A DNA stretch of 64,000 nucleotides from Trichosphaerium sp. ATCC 40318 (taxonomy: Eukaryota > Discosea > Flabellinia > Trichosidae). Shown one piece after another: positions 12,568-23,315 of the stretch. Where the stretch lies: the NCBI GenBank assembly GCA_038496445.1, contig JALMLS010000479.1, positions 62,001 through 126,000 of the forward strand. The letters are read 5' to 3'. The notes under the pieces were generated by a model. The model was given only the letters and a program-made list of their open reading frames with translations, was not told where the DNA came from and did no database searches. The first letter of the stretch is position 1. Each line of letters begins with the position of its first letter. Position numbers and translations under genes: made by a program.

Positions 12568-12975
12568 TTTGTTGTAATACTTGGCTTGGCGGTAGGCTGT
12601 AGCTTCGTTGTCAATAAAAATATCAGCAACTACAGTACTGTAGTACGGTAAACAGAGAAATACGTTGACAATGCTAGTGGTGACGTTTTCCATCACGTGA
12701 TTTTTTTTTTTACGTCTCAAAACCACTTTTTATTACTTTCCACGCGTAGAAATAGCCAGCGCTTCAGGTAAAACATTTTAACATAATTTTGTAGTTTTGA
12801 TATGTCGCTGTGACTGAAAATTGTCTCATACGTTGTGAGGATGTTAAAAAACGGTAGAAGGACAGTAATAAGGCCGTAATTTAGCCATATCCAAAAAAAC
12901 TGTAAATCTATCCTTTTGTAACAATCGCTATTAATAAACTCAACAAGAAAAAAATACGTTTCACTCAAATCTAAT

Positions 12976-13354
12976 GCTATTGTCGAGTCAGGTCAAGTTA
13001 ACGGTCTGGTTTTCTTAGTATAGTAATTTTTTTTACCACGTGGAAAGGCGTCATGCAAACCGCTCTCAACAGAGCTGATACCCTGTTAGACATGTACAAC
13101 ATACTGTTTGTTATGAGCGTGGCGTAAATGGGACAAATAACGTCCCTGTACCAGAGTTTGACATAAATCTGTAACTGTTCCTTACTCAACAAAAAAAAAA
13201 CTTTCCAAAAAAAACATGTGCAATGAGACCGTAGGGCGCTGTACTACAATTTTGAAAAAAAAAATGAAACGGATAAAGTCTGTTGCTGGGTTTCCTTTTT
13301 GAGAAAAGTAAAAAAAAAAACTGAAGCGTTAACTTGACCTGACTCGACAATAGC
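12976..13354. mobile_element. MITE-like element with 28-base perfect terminal inverted repeats
   Basis: A 28-base sequence at 12976-13003 (starting GCTATTGTCGAGTCAGG) is repeated exactly in inverted orientation at 13327-13354. The 323 bases between contain no convincing gene and several A/T homopolymers. The size and perfect ends suggest a non-autonomous DNA transposon. I could not find a clear target-site duplication at the outer edges, and I saw no second copy in the window. Confidence 0.5.
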
Positions 13355-13751
13355 AGATGAAATGCTACTTATTTTTTTTTTGCTTTTGCAAGCACTCTAT
13401 CACACCTGTACCACTCGATTTTTATCTGGCACAACTGTGAATTCTAGACTACAACTGTAGCTATGGTTCAAAGTCATTCTCTGTAGAGAATGAAAGTAAT
13501 TTAACAGTGCCTTGTTCGGTAAGTAAAGCGAGAATTCAAAGACATCAAAAAAAAAAGTTGTTATTATTAATCTTCCAAGTGATGACTTTGCAAATGTTGA
13601 TATTGATCCTGACATTTAATAAAAGTATTAGCAATGGCATAAATAAACGCACCTTAAATGATTTGCAGTACTTATAAACTGCACTACGGGGAAAGGTACA
13701 AAACAATATTGTCCAAACTTAGAACAATCAGAAATAAAAATCTAAGTATTT

Positions 13752-16422
13752 TTATTCAGATTTGGTTGCTATCAAACACGATTCTGGTAGCAATGGAATA
13801 GAAATATTACACATCCTTTCTATTTCTCTAATACTGTACGACTCTTCTCTGCGAACAAGGTTGATGGTGCGATGCTACAATGAAATAAATCAGCAACGTT
13901 TTTTCAGGGTAGGAAAAAAAAAGTTTGATTTACTCACCCCAGTACCCTTTGCTGTTCTATGGACGTAGTTACCGAATGCATGACACATGTCATAATTGAT
14001 AACATACTCAACCTAGATAAACGGTATTAGAGGTAAGTGAGCAAGGTAATTTTTTAGTTTGTTCACAGTTTTGTTATTTTTTTTTCGTTATGTACCTCCG
14101 GTATGTCTAGTTGCATGGCAACAGGAGCAGTCGCAATAAGAAATTTATATCGACCCAAAAGAAATTGCTAAAGAAAAATAGAAGTAAGTACCACGTGTTT
14201 AAACACGTCATCAACAACATACCGTCACCTTGGACTGAAGCTCATCACTTAACATCTTGTCTGTAACAATAGCAACCTTAATAAAACGTAAGAAGCTGTA
14301 ATAGCGTAACTATGCTTTGAAGGACATACTGACTTGTCATCAAAGCTTAGACTGTAAGCCAGGTTCATCGAACTCATTTGAGAGTTGCAGAATACGATAC
14401 TTTGTTGAATATCCCATGTACGCACTAAACGTGTGAAAGCACGTTTTTTCTCCTCTTCATCCTCAACTATCACGTGATAATGTGTAATATCCGACCTCCT
14501 TTTTTGAATAATCGGTGATGGAGGTGACATAGGTGGTGAGAAGAGAGAGCTCGCCTTTTCAACTGTATGAAAGAACAAAGGAGGAATTTTCTGTGGTTTC
14601 TCGGCAGCTGTTGTTGGTTGTGGGAGTGATCCTTTTCCTGTTGTCATAGCTGGTACTATCGAATCGTCGCTTGACCTCTCAGTTATATTGATAGATACCA
14701 TCTCGCCTTCAGATACAGTGAACACATCATCACAATGCGTAAGAATGAACTGTTTGACGTTTGTATCACGTGTTGCGAAATAATCTCCTCCATGTGTTCT
14801 ACGGAATGCAGCGTCAAGTACAGCGCAAGGAACTTGATCATTTTCTCCAAGAACAAGTATTTCGGATGTAATTATTGAGTAAAGCTTCTTCTTAGCCATA
14901 TCAAGTTTATTCTTAGGTACAACAGAAAAGTTCTAGGTAAAGTTTGAGGAACAGTAAGAAAAAAACGCGAACAAACACAAAAACCGTAAAAAAGTTGCTA
15001 ATTATCTTTACGTACCTTGATAGCGTTCGAATTTGCAATGTATATGTAGGAACGTGCACGTATTAATACATCGACACAGAAGTGCTCAATGAACTTGTAT
15101 TGAGATAGTCCAGTGTAATCGAAGAAAGATTGTCCAGCTTTTTGTTTAAATTTCTGGAATCCTTCAGAAGCCTTGAAGTAACGTATTTGAGGGAATAACG
15201 TCAGTAATCGAGATTTATAGGTTTCTATAGTATCAAGATCCATAGGAGGCATTTCGGGAGGTGCTTGCTGAAGATTCTGAAAACCAAACTTTGATCGCTT
15301 GCTTCCGCTTGAAACAGTGTGCCAACTAAACTGATCGCTTTTTGTCTGTTGAGGCTTAATGGCGTAGTTCATCATTGATTGTTCTCTTTCTTGTTTCTTA
15401 GTTATCATTCTCGAAGGTTTAGACCGTAGGGCGATGCAATGAGTAATGTGAAGGTGAGGGTAAGACTGCTTTATGAAAGTTCTTATACTCATTCCGTATT
15501 GATCTTTGAAACTTTTTCCGTAAGTTTTCATGAACACGTGTTTCACGTGACCAGGTGATGGGGGCGTTGTGACTTTCGGATCGTCTTCAATATCTTTTAC
15601 CAGTTTTCTTATAATATTAACGACTTCACGGTTAGCAACATCCTAAAAAAACCGTTAGAAAAAAAAAGTTGTAGTTTTGTCTTACTGTAACAGCTAGAGG
15701 TTCCTCTCTCGTTACTAGTACTTCACAAAGTTTTAATCTGTCCTATTGAAAAACTTAGCTGTATTAGTAAGCATTTATTTGGTTGTACCGAACAGTGTAA
15801 TTCTACAAACTTGGCAATAGATACACCCAGAGTTGATTTCAAATCTCTTTGATCGTTTTTCTGCTGAAAAAACCGATCAAGCTCAGAAATCTTCAAACAG
15901 TTTCCTGCACTCTCGGAGACTTGTATCACAAACAATGCTTTAGTTTGCGAAATGAGATCCTAGCAAATTGTTAATCATATCTCCGAGAAGAAGAGCACAC
16001 AAAAGCTTCGAAAGAGAGCTCAAAACAACAACCAAAAATTTTCTCCCAATAAAAATTATAAATCGTTAAAACGGTTTTTTTTTCGGAGCACGTGATAAAC
16101 ATCACGAAACACGTTTTTTACGCTTGAACAAGTTGTTTTGATATTTTAACTACAACTTGAAACACTAGACAAAACAAAAAAAGTTTGGGCTAAGAAAGAT
16201 GCTTCGTACTTGCTCTGCCAATACGTTGGCGATATCCAAGGCCGCTTTTTGTTGTTCTGCACCTGCAGAGTTCCATAGCGCGTCTAGAACGGCTCTAGCT
16301 CGCATAGCATATTGCGAGCTGTTAGGTACTGTCGAGAGAGTCCTAAAACACTCTTATTTTCTGACGTTATTCAAAAACAAACTGTACCTAAAGGCCTCTG
16401 TCGCAGATTTGATAAAGTTCAT
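13752..16422 (-). CDS. LOTUS-like repeat protein fused to a helicase RecA2 domain lacking RecA1
   Basis: Ten exons, complement of 13752-13874, 13938-14012, 14096-14167, 14223-14276, 14330-14932, 15016-15642, 15686-15742, 15789-15959, 16210-16342 and 16388-16422, giving 649 residues in phase. Four segments look like winged-helix LOTUS (OST-HTH) modules: about 62-130 (CLKISELDRFFQQKN), 135-204 (YGKSFKDQYGMSIRTFIKQS), 268-341 (FDYTGLSQYKFIEHF) and 354-422 (VPCAVLDAAFRRTHGGDYF). A Pro/Ser linker leads to residues 490-649, an eIF4A/DDX6-type RecA2 domain: ITHYHVIVEDEEEK, QSIVFCNS (motif IV), YVINYDMCH, and NLVRREESYSIREIERM. The first RecA domain is absent. Motif V (ARGxD) is reduced to MQLDI and motif VI (HRxGRxxR) to HRTAKGTG, so it should not hydrolyse ATP. 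Known LOTUS domains bind the C-terminal RecA domain of Vasa; a role in RNA granule scaffolding is inference. Joining of the first two exons is the least certain junction. Confidence 0.7.
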
Positions 16423-18119
16423 TTATAATGTACAAATGTCGTTTTAAGACTGGTTGCGTTGAGGACAATCTTTGGGTTTTTTATGGAACACATATGTCTT
16501 AATCCGGTTAAGCCGGTATCCCAAAAAAATGAATCTGTTTTACAGTTACTTTTTTAATCGATTTCTTTAGGGACATTTGTTTGACAAGAGATTATAATTT
16601 TGAAATTTCTACGCCCTTGTAATCACTTAAATGCTTTGTTGCTCTAAGAAAGGGTACGTAATTTGCTGTTGTGTAATCAAATTGTTACAAAGAAAACTCA
16701 TAAAATTTTATACATGCATCCAACAATTTCTGTTGGCCAGTGTTTTCTTTACAGTTGCCTGTGGATATAAGGCATTCATTACAAAAGGCATTGGCCGTTA
16801 CAAAAAATAAAATCCGACAGGCATTATTGTCGCCAATTAATGGGCGTTGCGGTGTGCAGTAAAATGTGTATTCGCAATAAAAAGTGATACGGTTTTTTGT
16901 GTATGGCCTTAAATACTAAGCCCACGGTTAAATAAAACCATTAGGAACACAAACCAAGCTCCCCATACAGGAGATAAAACTCCTCTTTTGCTATAGCTGA
17001 GAAGATTCCTTGCTATCTCAACTTACGGTTTGCGAGACACGTGCATGTATAAACTCGCTAACTTCATTAATACAGAGAATTGAGCTTTCGGTGTAGGTGT
17101 GAAATAAAAGTTTGCACGTTTTAACACGATGATCTGCGCGATAAAAGTTGTCCACAAGCCCAAGATACATGTCTACCTTCAATGACTACACTAAATTTGT
17201 TGAGGGACGTTTTCATTGCCTTTAGTGCATCCAAGAGTGATTGGGCACTAGTCATTATCAATACACCAATAAAATGCAAAAATGCGTATGCGCATGGCTA
17301 CGAGTTTTAAACAGAGTATGCATTCCGTCCAGATCATTCCGCTCGCGCAAACATCAAATGAAAAAAAAAAAAATTAAAAAACAACATGTTGTATTGTAAG
17401 TGGTAAAGAGTTTACATGGCTTTATCACAACTAACAAATTGTGAAACGTGTTGGTGTGATGCATGATAGAGCTGAAGACTTGCATACTAACACAACAGCT
17501 TTGTGCGTTTATAAATACCTTTGTGACTCTTTCACATTGAGGGCCTTCTTACTGGCACCTGATTACAGCGATCTACTGATGATGTTGATGTCACAACACG
17601 ATATCGCTGAAGGAAATAAGATTGTACTTGATGGATACACAGTGATATAAATAACCGTTTCACTGTCACTTCACTATTGTTAACAGTACACGTTGTTGTC
17701 AATAATAGCATGCAAATTTTAAAGCTTGTTTGGCTAAATGGTAATTTCTCGGAGCAATCAGTCCGAATTCGATTGCAACTACCCAAAATGGTGTTCGTTT
17801 GTTCGACAATATGTGTGACAGCAAATGCGAGCAACGTAGATAGCACTGTTCGCTTTTGGTTAGAATATCGGTTTGCTCGGGACAAGAACACGGCCAACGC
17901 TCACAAAATGTCAGCCCATTGGTGGTCCGAAAAAACACTTCCGAAACATAATTCTTGATTTGGAGTATTAATTTACTACCAAAAACTCTGATTGTAGGTT
18001 ATTGGTAGTTTTACAGCGTTACCTTTGTTGACGCAGTAACACCTATACGACCAGAATCTTAGCTTACATAAAAGTAGTTTTACTTATTATGAATTGGTGA
18101 GCTATCTCTCCTCATAGCA
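16423..18119. other. Long spacer between LOTUS gene and paralogue C
   Basis: No intact gene recognised. It should contain the LOTUS-gene promoter on the left. A relic of the surface-protein family lies at 17431-17642 (separate entry). ORFs at 17532-17958 on either strand are not supported by splice signals or similarity. Confidence 0.4.
17431..17642 (+). pseudogene. Relic of two exons of the surface-protein family
   Basis: The stretch resembles copy C at 19980-20255. It has GGTGTGATGCATGATAGAGC, like the exon-10 start, and then CACCTGATTACAGCGATCT...GATGTTGATGTCACAACA and GAAGGAAATAAGATTGTACT, like exon 11. The middle of exon 10 is missing or scrambled, and frames are broken. It is a partial, decayed fourth copy lying just upstream of the intact copy C. 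Confidence 0.55.
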
Positions 18120-18265
18120 ATAGAGTATCTGGTAGTGGTAAATAACCTCTTTGTGGGGTTAATACAGCGAGGAATATATACTACAAATGATGTAATATCT
18201 ACAATTAATCATTCACTGAAGACGTTTTGGTAAGTAAAGTAAAATTGTAGTTTTTTCTAAACACC
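18120..18265 (+). promoter_or_regulatory. Upstream region of paralogue C
   Basis: Inverted match to the region before paralogue B (9748-9900), ending just before the start codon at 18266. Conservation of the non-coding sequence shows either recent duplication or shared regulation. Confidence 0.5.
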
Positions 18266-21200
18266 ATGAAGGCTGTTGCGACTATTGCAGTTTTATTGTG
18301 TTTAAGTACGTAAATTATCTATTCTGTACCCTTTATAGTCGACTAAACGATGTACCAGCTGTTTTCCACCTGGCAGTAGTTCAAGGCCAATTCGAATTCA
18401 TTTGGACAGGAAACGTACGCGTTTCGCGTATTAACACGCTTTCGATTGCGTGTACCAGTAATTAAGCCTAAAATGTAGGGAAACACCGATTTCTTCCTCG
18501 ATGTCGGTAACTGGTACGGAATATTACAATCTTACACTTGCGCTTCGTTGTGAAACGTGAGAAAAAAAAACCTTGACCAAAATCTGTTCCCTTGTTTGTT
18601 CGCTCACATGTACGTTAACAACTATTTCAGGAACTGTACACCATCACCAATTTGTGAGAGTGTCATACCACCAGCCACAGGCGTTGATGGTCTGGATGTA
18701 CGTGCAACTCAAGTTGATTTGTTTGGATGATAAACAATATTAAGCCAAAACAGTTGATTTATGTTTTATTGTTTTAGACTGTAAACTTTCAAGGCACCGA
18801 ACCCATCAATGTAACTATAAGAACAAGTATCGACCCTCCACCACTATTCCGCGAACCTTTAACAAGTACACAATGGCTACAATCTTAACCTTATTCACGT
18901 GCATACTCATGCTGACGTAGGTGATGTAAACATTGAAATAACAGAAGGAGCTCAGGTATGACTTTTACAAAAAGCAAAAGCGAAATCGAAAAAACAAAAA
19001 CCAAGTTTGTCGATTGATTGTTAAGTTGTTTGTCGATTGTTAAGTTGTTTTTTTTTGTTTTTGTAGATCCGCATAGAAGCTTCCCGTGGAATACGTTTGA
19101 TTGGATTTAACTTCTTCTATGGTGGTTCACAGTTCTGTGTTGTTGAATTTATACGTGGGATATCTGTATTCAATCCAGACTCTTTATCTTTAGAAAGAGG
19201 TATGTTTCTTCTGTCAAATGTACTACTTGTACAATTTCAGATAGTTAACAAATAACCTTCAGGAACTGGAAGTGGTTTACGTCTTAACTCTGCAAGTGGA
19301 GTCAATCTTGATTTTTTGGCTGGACCTTACATGGTTCCTATGTTTTTCCGTCACACTCAAATCCCTACATTTGAACCTGAATACATCTTAAAGTACCTCA
19401 TTTTTACTCATCATTTTGTTAATTCTTTTTCCAAGGCGAACAGTCATTGATGATAGTATTGTTGTACCTTCCATTGGTGTTGAAAAGAGGCGCATCGTAT
19501 TTGAAACAAACTCAACAGGCCTTGTATCAGCGTTTTTCGATTTTCGTATGACTGAAAGCTTGGACAAAACAGGAATCTATCCAACTGAAGTGTATGCAGA
19601 AAAGGATACAGATTTACTCTCTTTCACTTCAGAATCTGGTCTTGTTGCCAATGTGGATGGCAGTCCTTTTATTATCAAACAGTCAAGACAATCTGTGATT
19701 GGCGGAAACTGGACATTCACATCAGGAGGATCACTTCAACTACTTGGTCAAGGTGTAAGTACATGCTTTACTTTGTTTTATTCGTACCTGTGCTTACAAC
19801 TCTTTAGAGCTGTAGTTTTGAAGGTATATTTGTTGGAGGCTTCTCTACAAAGCGGTCTTCAGGTGCTCAAGGACAACTTGTTGTATCATCTCCCATTGTC
19901 GTGTTTAACAGTTCATCACAACTACAAAACATGGAAGGTACTATCATTATATGTGTAGCTGGCAATGCTAATCAATTGTGAAACTAGTTGTTGTGATGCA
20001 TGATAGAGTTGATGATGAAACCCGTCTTTCTTTTGATACAAATAACACTAGCGGCTTGTCAATAGATGCAAGAAACCAAACTCGTGTTTTATCTTCACTT
20101 GATCTAACCTTTGTACGTTAACAAAATACATTCAACGACTTACACATTTGAAGGCGTGCTTAAAAGCACCTAATTCTAGCGATCTTACTCTGGATGATGT
20201 CGATGTCACAACAGGTATCGCTGAAGGAAATAGTATTGTACTCGATGGATCCAAAGTGCGTATAAATAGAGTTTTCATTGTTTGCTAATGTTTAACAGCT
20301 CACAATTACAAATACAAGTGAGAACTTGAATAGTATTACTTTTAATACAATCCAAAGCGAGTTGATAGTTGACACTTCAACCACTCAAACATATGGTAAC
20401 ATGGGGTACGTGATGGTTCAAACCGTGCTATTTGAGTTGTGTTATTAATGTTGTTACAATAGTGTTAAAGTGAATGGCTCAGGTATTCTCCGTATTCGTC
20501 AAGGAAATCATCAAGTATCTGACCTTGATGCTGGTTCAAGAGTTGTAATTGAAGCAGGTCAGATAACGATTGATCAGTCAATTCTATCAAATAACATCAT
20601 GATTACCACTACATCAAGTGTTGGAAAAGTGACAACACCGCCGAAGATAGGGCCATTAAATCTATCACTAGAATCTGGGCTTGATTTCTTTGGTGACATT
20701 ACATTTAGGCACGTGTTTAACAAACACGAAATCACAACTTTCTTAACCAGGAGCACTTTCACTGCTTTTTGCTGTTCCTACTTGTATTCCTAATCCTCAC
20801 CAAATTTATTTAGTGGCGATAGTACAATACGACTGTACTTCGAAATGGGAATGTTACAAGGCCTTTTGAGAATTGTTGGTGTACGTCACTCTAAAAATAG
20901 AAACAGTGAGTCACAAGGCGTTTAGGAATGGAATCTGGCTGTGCCTATAAATGTTGAAGTAGTGCTCTCTGATGGTATGCTACCCTCAGAACAGGTCACA
21001 TTTGCAACTGGACAATTCTCAGGTGTACCAGGAAACGTGGTATGCCTTGACTGTGCTGAGCGACCTCCATTTATACTTAATTCAAACGAACTTATCATTG
21101 ATTTCAGTACGCAGCCTTTTTACAGCATGTTTTCTAATAAGTGCTAGGATCAATTACAACTATAGCACCAACAAAATCACCTATAGATCAACCTACAATA

Positions 21201-21344
21201 CCAACAATTCCAACAGAACCAGTTGCTCCAACCAACACACCAAGCGGACAAAGTAGTTGTAAACAAATGAAAGGGCATCATAGTTTTGTGCTACTTCTTG
21301 CATTGTACTTTAGTTCTATCTACATGACTATAATGTTCGAATAG
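18266..21344 (+). CDS. Secreted or membrane-anchored beta-rich surface protein, paralogue C
   Basis: Seventeen exons can be assembled in phase: 18266-18305, 18377-18414, 18479-18513, 18631-18697, 18778-18865, 18921-18955, 19067-19199, 19263-19392, 19436-19754, 19808-19937, 19988-20112, 20154-20255, 20299-20405, 20463-20708, 20814-20880, 20926-21106 and 21148-21344, for 679 residues. Exon 1 encodes a signal peptide (MKAVATIAVLLCL). A WTG...NW...Cys/Pro module is followed by beta-strand-like segments with many Asn/Thr and spaced Gly. Then comes a Thr/Pro-rich stalk (IPTIPTEPVAPTNTPSG) and a hydrophobic tail (FVLLLALYFSSIYM), which suggests membrane or GPI anchoring. The intron 20709-20813 uses a GC donor; the GT alternative would cause a stop. 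Inverted duplicate of paralogue B. Function unknown; a cell-surface adhesion or wall role is inference. Confidence 0.75.
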
Positions 21345-21639
21345 CAACGCATTACAAACACACAAATATTTGCTTCAAATAAATAGCACATTGTAAAAAC
21401 AATAATCACTTATGTTTTGCCGAGCCGAAGAACTATTTGCCATGACTTTCTGAAAAAAACAAAAAAAAAATTTTACCGAGAGCGAGAAAAAAAATCTATA
21501 CTAGTAGCATGTTTGATATCTTCTTTATGTACTAACATATTTAGCTTGTGATGCTATGTTTTCTGCAACATTGCTTGGACTTAGTTTCTACATGAAGTAT
21601 AAACAAAGTTAAATAAATACAAAACAAGAATGTGGTTTT

Positions 21640-23315
21640 TTATTGCACCGGTAGAAACTCTTTTTTAATTTGCCACCCTAACATAGCATCCAAATGAACA
21701 TCTTCTTTGTCTCCTTATCACTTGGTTAATTAGATATAATAAGAGGGTTCATCACATACCTTCTGCAAATGCGTACGCCCAACCGTCATCATCGATGTGA
21801 ATTGCTTTAACTCCTGAATCTTTTAATTTAAGAACTTTCTCACATTTGACTTGGTCTCTAAATAAACAGAAACGTTCAACAACACGTGTCAGAGCATAAA
21901 TAAAATCGTACTTTCGTTTACGATTCCATATACTGAGCGCTAAATAACCTGTAAATACAATGGCAAGAGTACAAAAGAAGGATGGTAGTAACTGTTTTTT
22001 TTCAAGCGCAACTAACAAAAAGTACGTGCCATGTTGAGTCCCAACGTAAAGGTAATCTCCTAAAACTTCTAGTGTATGTGTTTTATGTATCACTTGCTGT
22101 AACAGTGACTCTGCATTTGCTACATTAACATCAAAATGTTAGAACACAATTCACAGCGTTTGATAGAGCAACATTTTACAAACAAACATAGACTAAAAAA
22201 AACTCTATTGTACCTGGAACCTGGATGATATTTACATTGTACAACTTTGTTCCATCAACTATTGAATACACTGATAGCTGTTTATTGATATCCCCCGTGA
22301 ATACTTTATCTCCAAGTATAGCCTTTGCAGTAATATCATAAGGTACTTTTATCTTCTTTTTCCCTTTTGTTGGTTTATTGTTAACACGTGATGAATAGAA
22401 TGTATCATTACGTACCATGTGATTTACTCCATACCCATAAATAATCTTGAGATATAGCAACAACTATATCTTTAATGACTTCATAAGACCTGATGAATAT
22501 TGTATCAACAACGCCTTCATTTTTGCCACCTCCTCCTGACTTCTTTTTCTTCTTCTTTGGCTTCATTACATCATCATGTAATACTAGTGTTAAGTTATTA
22601 TCTTTATCTATACTCCATAGCTCAAAGACTTGCACTGAGGCGATGAGAATTTGAGTTCCTAAAGAAAACTGTTATTTTTTTTTTAATTCAATGAAGCATG
22701 GTACCACAAGGAGTTAATTCGCTAAACTTCATTGATAATCGTAGTGGAATATTTCTCTTTTGAAGTGGCATGATTGGAATAACTTTATTGCTATCAAAAT
22801 CTACCAATAAGTCAAGCAAACAAAAAAGTATGAAAAGAATTACCGGCAATATAGAACTTGTTGAGAGTCACAATTAAACACTTCCCAGAACGCAATGTTA
22901 TCATTATCTGTGCTCTTGGGTACTCCCCGTCTTCTAGCTAAGTTTTATCAATAACAAAGTTGACTGCACAAGACGTACATCAGTCCACATCGGCAGTGTT
23001 TGTTTTTTTGAAGTGTGTATATTGTATCTTTGTAAAAGTGTATCTTTCTTCTCTTTGTTCACGTGCAAAGTGATAACATATGGATAGTTCACAGAAACAA
23101 ACCTAAGTACCATCTTACAGTCAACACGAATTGGCTAAAAAAAGAAACGTCAACAACCATCAACATCAGCAAGAGCAAAAAAAAGCGACTTTTTTTCTTG
23201 TTTTTTTCTTCCTTTTGCGTTTTCTGGCTTGTCTTTGCGTTTCTTATCGTACCTCTTCTCGTTTATGCCAACTATTGATAATATATGATCCACGTTCATC
23301 ATATGAAGCGAACAT
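21640..23315 (-). CDS. WD40-like beta-propeller protein
   Basis: About ten short exons on the minus strand. The start is taken at the ATG at 23315 (MFASYDERGSYIIN), which is the first Met in the first phase-consistent exon; an upstream exon cannot be excluded. Propeller-like blades can be seen: STDNDNIAFWEVFNCDSQQ, QVFELWSIDKDNNLTLVLHD, EVIKDIVVAISQDYLWVWSK, AILGDKVFTGDINKQLSVYS and EVLGDYLYVGTQHGTLFSAQ, each ending near W/Y-x-W/V/S like WD repeats. A lysine run with a Gly loop (KKKKKKSGGGGK) interrupts one blade. The last exon ends GWQIKKEFLPVQ at 21640. A scaffold role is what the fold suggests; no specific orthologue is recognised. Confidence 0.65.

Noticed and set aside
12717-12968. Minus-strand ORF of 83 codons beside the F-box gene
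   Set aside because: Hydrophobic and aromatic composition typical of AT-rich non-coding DNA; it lies in the 5' flank of the F-box gene.
13400-13615. Minus-strand ORF of 71 codons starting MSGSISTFAKSSLGR
   Set aside because: It has an ATG, but no recognisable domain and no supporting splice structure. Poly-T within the frame and the adjacent MITE-like element make chance likely.
16165-16422. Separate 70-residue gene ending at 16165
   Set aside because: The same frame has a GTACGA donor at 16209 that joins the LOTUS gene in phase, giving that gene its missing start codon. The short gene remains possible but is less likely.
20709-20820. GT donor at 20713 (CAC|GTGTTT) for the paralogue C intron
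   Set aside because: It puts an in-frame TAG directly after the acceptor in C, and likewise in A and B, while the GC donor keeps all three frames open.
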